Part shown: positions 16,274-25,261 of the stretch, in pieces
How positions within the stretch are numbered: position 1 is the first letter of the stretch
Layout of the letters: every line of letters starts with the position of its first letter
Assembly (NCBI GenBank): GCA_018432235.1
Contig: JAHDLO010000015.1
Location: forward strand, 348,798 to 412,797
Direction of reading: 5' to 3'
From: Clostridiaceae bacterium
Lineage (GTDB): Bacteria > Bacillota > Clostridia > Peptostreptococcales > Natronincolaceae
Length of the DNA stretch: 64,000 nt
Notes under the pieces: generated by a model
Told to the model about the DNA's origin: nothing
What the model saw: the letters and a program-made list of their open reading frames with translations, nothing else
Database searches by the model: none
Made by a program: the position numbers and the translations under genes

Positions 16274-18204
16274 TGGAAATGATCGTCGCTAAGCAAAATG
16301 AGACTGAAAAAATGCTTCAAAAAAATCTCAGGCTGTTGCCGCCGTGGATAAAGGAAATGCTTGATCGGATAACCGAGGAGGCCCTTTGGGAGAAAATTCA
16401 GATTTCATATAATAACGAAGGCTATCCTGTTTGTAAATATCAGGAGGCAGATAGCAGCTTTGGTATAGTAGGAGAACAGCCCCTAAGGGAGGCTCAGCTA
16501 TGGGGTAAGGGCATAGCGACTGATGGCACTGGTGCGATATTTATGTATGGCTGCGGCTTTGGCTATTATCTTTTTGAGATCTTTGCTAAAAAGCAACCCC
16601 ATACGCTGGTGGTGCTCTTTGAGGAAAACCCCTATATATTTAAAGCAATGCTCTATCATTTTGATTTGGAGCCAATTATAAAAAGCCAAAAAATAACGAT
16701 GATGATAGGAGACAGTCAGGAATTTTCAAAGGCCTTTGAGCTATTATTCTTTAGTGTCGTATTTGCCTATTGCACATCACCGACCCTGGCTGAGACACCA
16801 CTGGCCAGAAGAAATTTTAAACAGCAGTATACAAAACTGCATAAATATATTTTTTCACAGCTGGGACTCTTTGTTTTTTATATCGGTAATGATCATCTCG
16901 ACAATTTAATAGGACTCAATAACATATTGGGGAATATGGGGGAGATCATAAAGAATCCTTACATCAGCAGCTTAAAGGATAAGTACCGGGAAGTCCCTGC
17001 CTTTATAATCGCCAATGGACCCTCTTTAGATAAAAATATTCAACAGCTTGAAAAAATACAGGGGAGGGGCTTGATTATTTCTACGGAATCCGCCATCATA
17101 CCCTTGCTTAAAAATAATATAATCCCCGACATATTGACGATAATTGAACGTACCAAATATACCTTTACCTATCATTTTGAAAACAACAGCTATCCGGAAA
17201 GCATAGCTCTGCTGTGTCTGGCGCTAGTAGACCGACAGGTATACCCTTCCTTCAGAGGAACTAAAATACCTATATTCAGAAATGGGGAGGCCATAAACCA
17301 GTGGATTAACAGCTTTGTTGGAGATGGCAGTGGGTTGGATGCAGGCGCAAATGTATCGCATCTGGCTTTGGAGCTGGCGGTATATCTGGGGGCGAATCCT
17401 ATAGTCTTTGTCGGGCAGGATTATGCCTATGGGCCGGATGGCGTGACTCATAGCAAAAATGCGGTCTATTCCGGTGAAAAAGGGAGAAGGGCTAGAGAGA
17501 TACTAAAGTCTAAGCCTGTCGTATACCTAGAGGGCAACGATGGCAGCAGTATTCCCTCCAATCAGCTGTGGGCAGACTTTAAGCAGGGGCTGGAAAGAAA
17601 AATTAGCACCCATTCAAGCAAGCTAATCATAAATGCGACAGAGGGCGGTGCAAAAATTAAAGGTGCTGAAAGCAGATGTCTCTCAGAGGTTATCGGCCAA
17701 TACTGCAGACAGCAGCTTACTATTCCTCTCCATGAATTAATCAACAGTCATAGGGAGCAGCTGAATCCTTTAGAAAGAGCCGCCGGTCTGAAGGCCCTGA
17801 TAAAAAGCCTGGAGGATTACTCAGAGGATTTTCACAAGCTCAGCAGAGATGCAGCTAAGGGAAAATTGGAATGTAGAAAAATGATGGATTTAGCTCGCCA
17901 TGATACAGAAAAAGCCAATCGTAGGCTTCTGGAGGAGGCTTATCAAAGCAATATTGGTAAATATCAGAGCTATATTTCAAAGGAACTCTACAGATGCTTT
18001 CTGCAACAGGTCATATTTGTTTTTTTCTACCTCATGAATCGTGTGGGTTTTATAGATAGTCCTGAAAAAATATATGAAATATTTGAGGTTCAGCATGGAT
18101 TTTTTCATCATATCAATATCATTGCCCAGAGCGTTTCTATTCATATAGAGGCGGCTATAGACCCTTTGAAGGAGCTATTAAGGGGATTGGAGGCCCAAGG
18201 ATAA
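16273..18204 (+). CDS. maf: Maf-type motility accessory factor glycosyltransferase (DUF115/MptE-like)
   Basis: A 643-residue protein of the Maf family (PF01973 core), which transfers nonulosonic acids such as legionaminate or pseudaminate from CMP to Ser/Thr of surface proteins in the cytoplasm. The core (about 225-420) has FIIANGPSLDKNI, LIISTESAIIPLL and FVGQDYAYGPDGVTHSKN, followed by a helical C-terminal region. ATG 16273 is favoured: GAGGTGGG is 6 bases upstream and TGATG couples it to the previous gene; the frame upstream (16252) is probably untranslated. No flagellin lies in this window, so its acceptor is open; the flanking DUF4183 proteins are candidates. Confidence 0.87.
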   Translation: MEMIVAKQNETEKMLQKNLRLLPPWIKEMLDRITEEALWEKIQISYNNEGYPVCKYQEADSSFGIVGEQPLREAQLWGKGIATDGTGAIFMYGCGFGYYLFEIFAKKQPHTLVVLFEENPYIFKAMLYHFDLEPIIKSQKITMMIGDSQEFSKAFELLFFSVVFAYCTSPTLAETPLARRNFKQQYTKLHKYIFSQLGLFVFYIGNDHLDNLIGLNNILGNMGEIIKNPYISSLKDKYREVPAFIIANGPSLDKNIQQLEKIQGRGLIISTESAIIPLLKNNIIPDILTIIERTKYTFTYHFENNSYPESIALLCLALVDRQVYPSFRGTKIPIFRNGEAINQWINSFVGDGSGLDAGANVSHLALELAVYLGANPIVFVGQDYAYGPDGVTHSKNAVYSGEKGRRAREILKSKPVVYLEGNDGSSIPSNQLWADFKQGLERKISTHSSKLIINATEGGAKIKGAESRCLSEVIGQYCRQQLTIPLHELINSHREQLNPLERAAGLKALIKSLEDYSEDFHKLSRDAAKGKLECRKMMDLARHDTEKANRRLLEEAYQSNIGKYQSYISKELYRCFLQQVIFVFFYLMNRVGFIDSPEKIYEIFEVQHGFFHHINIIAQSVSIHIEAAIDPLKELLRGLEAQG

Positions 18205-18215
18205 GGAGTGTGGCT

Positions 18216-18560
18216 ATGTGTATTATTGAGGCTTTAAATAGGCAGTTGGACAAGGCGGTAAGGGACCCTGCCAATACGAATGCTATAAATGCTATAGGGG
18301 TTATGCTCTATCAGCTGGGGGATTTGGAAAATGCGCAGCGATATTTACAAAGAGCCTATTGTCTGGACAGCTTAAATATAGATTATATATATAATTACTC
18401 AAGGGTATTGTATGACAATCAAAAATATCAAGAGGTTATTGAAGTATTAAAGCCCTGCTTTGAAAAGCGCCATGATCCTGAAATTATAATAAGGGCAGCT
18501 GATTGCTATTACATGATGGGAGATTATAGTGCTGCGGATAAGTTGTATGAGAAGCTCTAG
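18216..18560 (+). CDS. Small TPR-repeat protein
   Basis: A 114-residue protein of tandem helical repeats with TPR spacing (AINAIGVMLYQLGDLENAQR; IYNYSRVLYDNQKYQEVIE; RAADCYYMMGDYSAADKLY). ATG 18216 is 7 bases after AAGGAG, better than the GTG at 18210 which is almost in contact with it. TPR modules bind other proteins; placed between Maf and a GT-TPR protein it may help assemble the glycosylation machinery. No enzymatic motif. Confidence 0.8.
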   Translation: MCIIEALNRQLDKAVRDPANTNAINAIGVMLYQLGDLENAQRYLQRAYCLDSLNIDYIYNYSRVLYDNQKYQEVIEVLKPCFEKRHDPEIIIRAADCYYMMGDYSAADKLYEKL

Positions 18561-18583
18561 GGGCGGTAAAGGAGGTAAAGCCT

Positions 18584-21142
18584 ATGACCAATAAATGGCG
18601 ATTAAGCCTTTGTATCCTGACTAAGGATGATAAAGGATATCCGCCCAACTGTTTAGCATTGATGAGGGACTTTGCAGATGAGATCATAATTGCAGAAATT
18701 TCCTCAGATGCTTCAGCAAAGGAGGTCCTCAAAGCAGAGGAAATCAGTATCCATAAGCTGAAATGGGAAAATAGCCATAGTAAAATCAAGAATTATTGTA
18801 TGGAGATAGCTAAAGGAGACTGGATATTGTTTTTAGAGGGCAATGAAACACTCACCCCTACGGAATTTTCAAAGCTTAAGGGGCTATTGCAGAATCCTAA
18901 TGCAGAGGGGTATATATTAAATATTGATCGAACGCTTTGCAATCAAAGGATGGTTTCCCCGATAGCCGGTTTAAGGCTCATCAGGGTTAGGAGAGAGTAT
19001 CGCTTCCTTTATCGTGCTTTTGAAAGAATTCCCGATGAGGCTATAAGTCATATACTAGAGGCAAATATCTACATTACACCTACACAACAGCAATTTCAGA
19101 TGAGGGAAGACATCAGTCTGACGGAATTGCTGGCGGCAGATTTAAGGGATTATCCCCAGGATTGCTATCTTAAATACATTAAAGGAATCAGCCTGCTGAA
19201 CAGAAAAAGCTATGAAGCTGCTGCAAAAGCACTGAAGGAGGCCCATAAACTACTTAACAAGGACTACCTATTTGCACAGCATCTCTATAAAACCTTAAGC
19301 TGGACGCTTTCTACTCTAAATAGAGATGCAGAGGCACTTGCTGTGCTGGAGGAAGGTATCATCAATTATCCCTTAAATTCGGATTTTCACATATTGCGTG
19401 GGGAGCTACGAAAAAAGCAAAAGCTATATGAAGACGCTTTAATTGATTTGGAGCGAGCCTTAAAGCTCAAGGGGCAATCCCAACATTTACCTATAAAGCC
19501 AGCAATCGCAACGTCAACTATCTATGAGCTTATGGGGGATATCCACAGAGAGGTATTCAATCTACCACATGCGCTTTTATGCTATAGGGAGGCCTTTGAG
19601 CTAAATAAGCAGAGCTACAGACTATTGTATCGCATTGGCGACCTTGCTGAGGAAGGCGATAATATTCATATTTTGCTAGAACTGATGGAGGCTGCAATTA
19701 TTCGTAAGGATAGTCAAGCAATGCTTATCCTGGTGTATATACTCTTTCAACAACGGAAATTTAATGAAGCAATTAGGTATTTGGATGCTCTGGAAAAGAT
19801 AACTGGTGGCAATGAAAATATTGAGGTGCTGAGATATGTATGCTATTGCTGGATGGGTGAAAAAGAGGAAGCAGAAGCCATATATGCCGGCACGATAACA
19901 GACGTATCGGTTAAAAATCAGCTTCTGCTGCAAAAAATTGAGGATCTTTGGGTTCATCAGCTTTGGGGACCGGCTGAGTCGCTATTAAATCGTATTGATA
20001 TGACAGAAGAGCTAAGAGGGCTATACCATGGCCTTCATCAATTGCTTAAAAGCAATATAAGCTATGAGAATAAGCTTACGACGGATGAATATGAAATTGT
20101 ATTTTCCCTGCAGAAAAGACTGCTATGGTGTCATCAAGCTGAGCGGGCAGAGCTGCTTTTACCTTTGCTATTAAAAGATATTGATGGGGACAAAGGAATA
20201 AAGCTGGCAACGCTATGGACAGAATACTACGACTTTAATGCTATTGAAGGGATATTTCGTTGTATAAAGACAAGCGATAGAAGAAAATTCTTAGACAGCT
20301 TAATTCTGCAGCTATTAAGGCATGATAGCCTTGACGCTGCCCTAAGACTAAAGGAGGTTGGGGCTACAGATATTTTTGCACCAATAGAGGTTGTACTTAA
20401 TTCAAGGGAATATAGGGCAAAGATAAATTCACGTATATCTAAGCTGAAGAAAAAGTTAGGGGCTGAAAAAGGTGCAGTTCATAAAAGGTGTCACTTGCCC
20501 TCTGAGGAGCTATTTCATTTTTATCTCAGTCTTTCACGGCATTATAATTCAGACAAGGGTGTTGGCGCCGTAGACCGTGAAGGGCTAACGACAGAAGAAA
20601 ATTTTATCTTAATAGGTGATATTTATTTAGGACAGCAGAAATGGCGGGAAGCACTGGTTGCTTACTTGCGGGGGCTACAATGGCATCCTTTTAATAGGGC
20701 AGCAAAGGGTAAACTAGCTAAAATTTTCAGAGAAATTTTCAGAGAAAAAAATCCTTCTGCCTCTCAAATACTGAATAGCAGCATATTACCAGAGGGAGAA
20801 TATTTTAGCCATGAAGAGGAATTTTATTATTTTGTAGAGGGACTGATTGACTTAACATGCTTTGATTATGATGCGGCATTGGATTCCTTTGACAAGGCAT
20901 CCTTTCGTTCAAGGGGCTACAATCCTTCAAGATTGTATATACTCGCTTTACTTTGGTTTACTGCCAGGGAGGAACGGGCAGCTCTGTTATGGCAGGAGAC
21001 TGAGGATAAAGAGGCTGTCATAGATACAATTCATGATATCTGGTGCGATTTACATCGGGATAGACTAATTCAAGAGCAACGGCAATACGCTTATAGTCAA
21101 CTCATATCACAAGAAATAGACAGTATTAAACTCAGGACTTGA
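18584..21142 (+). CDS. Glycosyltransferase family 2-like protein with TPR repeats
   Basis: An 852-residue cytoplasmic protein. The N-terminal 95 residues resemble a GT2 catalytic domain of the short clostridial/Bacillus type: LSLCILTKDDKGYP, DEIIIAEISS and GDWILFLEGNETLT (the last in the place of the usual D..E.L segment). The remainder is TPR-like helical pairs (about 190-400 and 690-800). It ends the glycan operon and could extend or cap the sugar placed by Maf. A 12-bp tandem duplication (ATTTTCAGAGAA twice, about 20723-20746) gives KIFREIFRE in the protein. GGAGG lies 8 bases upstream of the ATG. Confidence 0.8.
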   Translation: MTNKWRLSLCILTKDDKGYPPNCLALMRDFADEIIIAEISSDASAKEVLKAEEISIHKLKWENSHSKIKNYCMEIAKGDWILFLEGNETLTPTEFSKLKGLLQNPNAEGYILNIDRTLCNQRMVSPIAGLRLIRVRREYRFLYRAFERIPDEAISHILEANIYITPTQQQFQMREDISLTELLAADLRDYPQDCYLKYIKGISLLNRKSYEAAAKALKEAHKLLNKDYLFAQHLYKTLSWTLSTLNRDAEALAVLEEGIINYPLNSDFHILRGELRKKQKLYEDALIDLERALKLKGQSQHLPIKPAIATSTIYELMGDIHREVFNLPHALLCYREAFELNKQSYRLLYRIGDLAEEGDNIHILLELMEAAIIRKDSQAMLILVYILFQQRKFNEAIRYLDALEKITGGNENIEVLRYVCYCWMGEKEEAEAIYAGTITDVSVKNQLLLQKIEDLWVHQLWGPAESLLNRIDMTEELRGLYHGLHQLLKSNISYENKLTTDEYEIVFSLQKRLLWCHQAERAELLLPLLLKDIDGDKGIKLATLWTEYYDFNAIEGIFRCIKTSDRRKFLDSLILQLLRHDSLDAALRLKEVGATDIFAPIEVVLNSREYRAKINSRISKLKKKLGAEKGAVHKRCHLPSEELFHFYLSLSRHYNSDKGVGAVDREGLTTEENFILIGDIYLGQQKWREALVAYLRGLQWHPFNRAAKGKLAKIFREIFREKNPSASQILNSSILPEGEYFSHEEEFYYFVEGLIDLTCFDYDAALDSFDKASFRSRGYNPSRLYILALLWFTAREERAALLWQETEDKEAVIDTIHDIWCDLHRDRLIQEQRQYAYSQLISQEIDSIKLRT

Positions 21143-21203
21143 ATGAAATTATGGTATGGGTTCTCTAGGACTCTTAGAAAAGAGCTTTCCAATGAAACAA
21201 GAA

Positions 21204-21234
21204 GAAGAGCTTCTGGCACTGCCATAAGCTCTTC
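21204..21234. terminator. Hairpin between convergent GT-TPR and DUF4183 genes
   Basis: Stem GAAGAGCTT (21204-21212) with AAGCTCTTC (21226-21234) and an inner GGC/GCC. It lies between convergent genes, which fits a shared terminator, but neither strand has a strong T run. Confidence 0.4.
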
Positions 21235-21274
21235 CTTAGTAATAAAATCAAAATCCGATAACGTCAATACAGGA

Positions 21275-21655
21275 TTAGCTTGTGACTGTTGTTGTAGAGG
21301 TAGAGCTTGGTGCAAAATTGTTTACCACCAATGTTATTGGTGCGCTGATTGGTACTGTTGAAGCTTGGGTAATTACAACCTGAGATCCTCCTGCGCTGAC
21401 TGTAAATAAACTTGATTGTTGTAACACACCATTGACAAAGAGCAGATAATATCCATTATCAGTAGCTACTGTAGTTAGATTACCAGTCATTGTATCACCT
21501 GCATCATCTGTAAACAATGTAGCTGGAATTGTAATGGTATCGTCCGTTAATTCAGTGCCTTGTAGATTGTAGAAATATTTCTCTACCTCAGGATTTGAAT
21601 CCGTATCGGTCGTAGTTACGGCGTTCATCACCAGCTTGAATAATGTGGTAGCCAT
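21275..21655 (-). CDS. Small DUF4183 protein
   Basis: A 126-residue single-domain DUF4183 protein; the diagnostic GYYLLFVNGVLQQ and SLFTVSAGGSQVVIT segments match the repeats of the large DUF4183 protein at the other end of the glycan locus. It is rich in Thr/Ser (for example the tail SSTSTTTVTS), has no signal peptide and starts at ATG 21655 behind GAGGAGGTT. It is convergent with the glycan operon. The Thr/Ser-rich tail is a plausible O-glycan acceptor for the Maf enzyme, which is inference. Confidence 0.82.
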   Translation of the reverse strand: MATTLFKLVMNAVTTTDTDSNPEVEKYFYNLQGTELTDDTITIPATLFTDDAGDTMTGNLTTVATDNGYYLLFVNGVLQQSSLFTVSAGGSQVVITQASTVPISAPITLVVNNFAPSSTSTTTVTS

Positions 21656-22035
21656 AGAATAACCTCCTCAGGCATTTATATCTTGTTACACTGTATAGTA
21701 TTAATGAGTATCTAGAATTGACACTATCATACATAATAAATAATAAGCCTATGCTATATCAAATCTATAGCATACTAAACATAATTGCAAAAGATATGGT
21801 GGGTTGAAATTGATTAAAGTAAATGGATGAAACAAATTTGCCTTGTCGGACATCATATGTTATAGATGTGAGAAAACAAACACACCATAAAGGGATTATT
21901 GAAAGGGTGGAGAAATTTTTTTTAATTATGAAGGAATTGGTTTTCTTGATTATCTTAATGAAGTAATTGTTCAACAGGCTGAATATTGGTTTAATAACAC
22001 ACTATAAAAATATGAGTATATAAGGAGGCATAACA
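21656..22035. other. Intergenic region with inverted repeat and broken small gene
   Basis: It holds a perfect inverted repeat ATGCTATA (21751-21758) / TATAGCAT (21766-21773), 7-base spacer, in the upstream region of the small DUF4183 gene, and the frameshifted ORF described separately. The rest is AT-rich with no clear signal. Confidence 0.5.
21823..22007 (+). pseudogene. Frameshifted small gene at a run of eight T
   Basis: ATG 21823 opens a frame for 33 residues ending VEKFF at a run of 8 T (21916-21923). The coherent continuation NYEGIGFLDYLNEVIVQQ...NTL to TAA 22007 is in another frame; one extra base or two fewer in the T run would join them to about 61 residues. The first half includes SYVIDVRKQ, reminiscent of short clostridial proteins of this size, but I cannot name the family. 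It could be a real pseudogene, phase-variable slippage, or an assembly error in the homopolymer. Confidence 0.4.
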
Positions 22036-22977
22036 ATGTTTGATAAATTCAACGAGGAGCTACAGGAGATAAAGGCAAAAAAGAGGAGAAGTGACAAGCT
22101 TAAGGGAGATAAACGAGCAGTTGTAGATAGCTTGAATAAAGAAAGAAATAAACTACATCGCTTAAAATTAGATATGGAGAAGGAAGGCAAGGATGTAGAG
22201 AAACTGGAGGGCTTTAGCTTTACTGGCCTCTTTAATTCGATGCTGGGTAAGAAGGAGGCAATGCTGGAGAAGGAGCAGCAGGAATATCTTGCTGCTAAGC
22301 TTAGGTATGATGAGGCCATAGGGGCTGTGAAGAAACTGACAGAGGAAGAGGCACGATTAAAAAAGGAGCTGGCGGAGCTTGGTGATGTGGATAGTAAATA
22401 TATCAGGCTAATGAAGGAAAAGGAAGAAATGATTCTAGATATGAAGGATGCAGCGACAGAGGATTTATTGAGGCTGCTGGAGGATATAGAGGATACTAGG
22501 TCAGATATAAAGGAGCTGCAGGAGGCAATTTCAGCTGGACGCGGCGCAATTGATGAGGCCAACACAGCAATAGAATATTTGTCCAGCGCCAGAAGCTGGG
22601 GAACCTGGGATATGCTGGGGGGCGGTCTTATATCCACGGCCATAAAGCATTCTAAGATTGATGATGCCAAGGCCTCAATAAGTACCTTAAAGCATAGACT
22701 TAGAATTTTTCATAGAGAGCTAAGGGATGTGGAAGCCAATATTTCTACAGTTGACATAGAAATCGGATCATTCCTAAGCTTTGCAGATTATTTTTTCGAT
22801 GGCTTTTTTGTAGACTGGATGGTTCAATCAAAAATAGTTGATTCATTAGAGCAGGTGCAAAGCTTAAAGAACAGACTATATACAACAATAGAAAAGCTGG
22901 AATACAGGCTGAAGCAACAGCTGGCAGCGGTAAGTTCAAAGGAGGCAGAAAAGCGAAATCTGATAGAGGCGCTGTAG
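22036..22977 (+). CDS. Coiled-coil protein of unknown function
   Basis: A 313-residue soluble protein, almost wholly charged coiled coil: first at about 1-60 and 75-185, then a glycine-containing break (SSARSWGTWDMLGGGLISTA, near 190-210), a second coiled coil, an aromatic patch (FADYFFDGFFVDWMV, about 248-262) and a last helix. The break and aromatic patch are typical of a hairpin that folds back or touches a membrane. ATG follows AAGGAGG by 7 bases. I do not recognise the family and the neighbours give no pathway. Confidence 0.75.
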   Translation: MFDKFNEELQEIKAKKRRSDKLKGDKRAVVDSLNKERNKLHRLKLDMEKEGKDVEKLEGFSFTGLFNSMLGKKEAMLEKEQQEYLAAKLRYDEAIGAVKKLTEEEARLKKELAELGDVDSKYIRLMKEKEEMILDMKDAATEDLLRLLEDIEDTRSDIKELQEAISAGRGAIDEANTAIEYLSSARSWGTWDMLGGGLISTAIKHSKIDDAKASISTLKHRLRIFHRELRDVEANISTVDIEIGSFLSFADYFFDGFFVDWMVQSKIVDSLEQVQSLKNRLYTTIEKLEYRLKQQLAAVSSKEAEKRNLIEAL

Positions 22978-23075
22978 ACAGAAGAATACTTACTTTAAGA
23001 ACCCTATGCATTTCTGGGTTGGAGAAATATAAAAAAGATACAGGTTAGAAACTAATGGAGGGGGTCAAAGGCGTA

Positions 23076-23642
23076 ATGGGAGAGGGTAAATTAACATATG
23101 TTTTAACTGCTATGATTTGCATTCTGATAATATTCGAATTGGTCAAATATTTACGTAGGAAAAAAGAACCTCTCATAGCAGCTTCTGTGACAGGCAATAA
23201 GGCATATCTGATAAATGCTCTTATATTTATACCGTTAGCTTTCTTTTATTTAAGAAATATAGTTTCTGCTGGGTTGAATAATTACTTGAATATACTAGCC
23301 GTCATTACTTATCCTTTAATGGTATTTATTTTGATTTACAGGGGTGTTGAGAAGAATGCCATAACATTAAAGGGGATTAATACCAGCATCGGCAGCTATG
23401 AATGGAAAAGGATAACGCGTTATGAGTGGGGGTTCGATGAAGATATCAATATAAAAAATATCAATATAAGGTACAGTACATTGATATTTCACATAAAGCC
23501 AAGTAAACTGGATATTTTCTTTTACGGTGATAACAGAAGAGTCGTATTTAAGCTCTATAAGGAGGATAGAGAGCGAATTCAGGATTTTCTCAATAAAGTG
23601 CTAACTAAGACTAATATAAACATAATGAATAATAATGAATAA
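23076..23642 (+). CDS. Small membrane protein, DUF5673-like
   Basis: A 188-residue protein with about three membrane spans (residues about 5-20, 42-58 and 70-90) followed by a soluble beta-rich domain containing ITLKGINTSIGSYEWKRI and IQDFLNKVL. This membrane-plus-PH-like layout is common in small Firmicutes proteins of unknown role. ATG 23076 is preferred because GGAGGGGGT (23057 onward) is upstream; a start at 23055 would place that signal inside the gene. It directly follows the coiled-coil gene and may be co-transcribed. Confidence 0.65.
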   Translation: MGEGKLTYVLTAMICILIIFELVKYLRRKKEPLIAASVTGNKAYLINALIFIPLAFFYLRNIVSAGLNNYLNILAVITYPLMVFILIYRGVEKNAITLKGINTSIGSYEWKRITRYEWGFDEDINIKNINIRYSTLIFHIKPSKLDIFFYGDNRRVVFKLYKEDRERIQDFLNKVLTKTNINIMNNNE

Positions 23643-23692
23643 ATAGTATATTTATAATAATATATAAATATATATACAACCTTCCCTTAAGT

Positions 23693-23721
23693 TTGATAAA
23701 ATGATTTTGGGTATATATTAT
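23693..23721 (+). promoter_or_regulatory. Sigma-A-type promoter for the racemase gene
   Basis: TTGATA (23693-23698), 17-base spacer, TATTAT (23716-23721), about 120 bases before the start codon. Confidence 0.45.
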
Positions 23722-23840
23722 TATAGTTACATGAGGAAATTGCATATTGCTACTGTAGTATATGAGTACATGATGCCTTGCTTATGCAAACGACTCATCG
23801 CCATATAAATAAAATATCAACAGCCAAGGGGGAAGGGAAA

Positions 23841-24902
23841 ATGAGCTACCCGAGAATTGAAATAGATTTGACGAAAATTAAGAATAACACCCGTATAATG
23901 GTTGAAGCATGCAGTGAAAGGGGTATTGAGGTTGCAGGCGTTACAAAGGTCTTCTGTGGTCATAAAAAAATAGCAGAGGCAATGATAGAAGGAGGCGTCA
24001 GCATATTAGCCGATTCACGAATAGAGAATTTAAGAAGGCTTTCGGGATTTAGTCAACCTAAGATGCTTATAAGGATACCAATGCTAAGTCAAGTTAGTCG
24101 AGTTGTGAAGTATGCAGACATTTCACTTGTCTCTGATCTAGAAATCATAAAGGGTTTATCGAAGCAGGCGATTAAGCAAAATAAGCTACATAAAATTATA
24201 CTCATGATTGATCTGGGGGATTTAAGAGAAGGCATATTTTATGAAGAAGATATAAGTGCTATTGTTAAGGAGATTGTTCCCTTGACGGGTGTACAGCTAT
24301 ATGGGGTAGGGACAAATCTTACCTGCTTTGGTGGCGTAATGCCAACTAGTGAAAACTTAAGCAGACTTGTGGACATAAAGAATAAGCTTGAAGCGGAATT
24401 TAATCTTAAGCTCAATGTCGTTTCTGGAGGGGCCTCCGGCAGTACAAGTCTATTTGATGGAAACAAGCTGCCAAAGGGAATCAATCAGCTAAGACTGGGC
24501 TCTTCGCTTACACTGGGGATTGGTCTTAACGATGAACCTATTGAAGGTCTTCATCATGACGCAGTTAAGCTGGTGGCTGAGATTGTAGAAATAAAGGATA
24601 AGCCCTCAGTGCCAATAGGAGAAATAGGGCTGGATGCCTTCGGTCTGAAGCCTGTTTTCTTGGAAAAGGGTATAAGGAAAAGAGCAATATGTGCACTAGG
24701 GAAGCAGGATATAAATCCCCATCACCTAATACCCTACGACAGCCTAATCGAAATTTTAGGCGCCAGCAGCGATCATTTACTGCTGGATATTACTGATACA
24801 GAGGAACAGTATAGCATTGGAGATAAAATCAAATTTCACTTGGCCTACGGGGGCTGCCTTTCAGCCATGACATCAAGCTATATCTATAAAAAGTTTTTTT
24901 AG
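23841..24902 (+). CDS. orr: Amino acid racemase, ornithine racemase-like (alanine racemase fold)
   Basis: A 353-residue PLP enzyme of the alanine-racemase N-terminal barrel family. The opening YPRIEIDLTKIKNNTR and the PLP-lysine segment VAGVTKVFCG closely resemble clostridial ornithine racemase; VVSGGASGS supplies the phosphate-binding loop. It would interconvert L- and D-ornithine in the ornithine (Stickland) degradation route. The start is ATG 23841 after AAGGGGGAAGGG; the longer frame from 23778 is leader. No other ornithine genes are adjacent, so substrate rests on similarity alone. Confidence 0.78.
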   Translation: MSYPRIEIDLTKIKNNTRIMVEACSERGIEVAGVTKVFCGHKKIAEAMIEGGVSILADSRIENLRRLSGFSQPKMLIRIPMLSQVSRVVKYADISLVSDLEIIKGLSKQAIKQNKLHKIILMIDLGDLREGIFYEEDISAIVKEIVPLTGVQLYGVGTNLTCFGGVMPTSENLSRLVDIKNKLEAEFNLKLNVVSGGASGSTSLFDGNKLPKGINQLRLGSSLTLGIGLNDEPIEGLHHDAVKLVAEIVEIKDKPSVPIGEIGLDAFGLKPVFLEKGIRKRAICALGKQDINPHHLIPYDSLIEILGASSDHLLLDITDTEEQYSIGDKIKFHLAYGGCLSAMTSSYIYKKFF

Positions 24903-25261
24903 TTTATGAGTCTCAGATTCCTATTACGAGAATTGACGCATTAAAATAAAGTAAGGATTATCTGTTAACTACTTCCTATGAGAGATTCTACACATTGAAG
25001 CAATGATGGAGTTCACAACTATGACTCTAAAATTGTATAGATTTTCTTGTAATTTTTTCTCCAATCCTTTCTTTTCTATGATAGAATATATCTAGAGTGC
25101 TGATTGGAATTCAAGATAAAGTATTTAATCTGTAAGATAAAGTATCTAATCTGTAAGAAAAGATGTATGACGATTTATGAGGGAAAATTTATGGTTTATC
25201 TGTAAGAATAGATGGTGTCGCAGTAATTAGATTAATGGCTTTAAATTAAGGAGAGAAGAAT
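24903..25261. repeat. Intergenic region with two 21-bp tandem repeats
   Basis: AAGATAAAGTATTTAATCTGT (25113-25133, one copy split here by position) is followed immediately by a second copy differing at one base (25134-25154), and weaker AAGA-type echoes follow (25155 on, and ATCTGTAAGAATAGATG near 25198). They precede the LspA-like gene and could be regulator sites. No gene is seen in the remaining AT-rich sequence. Confidence 0.55.

Noticed and set aside
20721..20746. Short tandem duplication in the GT-TPR gene considered as a phase-variable repeat
   Set aside because: Only two 12-bp copies, in frame; change in copy number would not switch the gene off.
21097..21315. Minus-strand ORF that could extend the small DUF4183 protein after a frameshift
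   Set aside because: It overlaps the end of the GT-TPR gene, lacks a ribosome site and DUF4183 motifs, and the 126-residue protein is already complete.
22002..22670. Long Ser-rich minus-strand ORF
   Set aside because: Antisense shadow of the coiled-coil gene; Ser/Leu runs come from reverse-reading Lys/Glu-rich codons.
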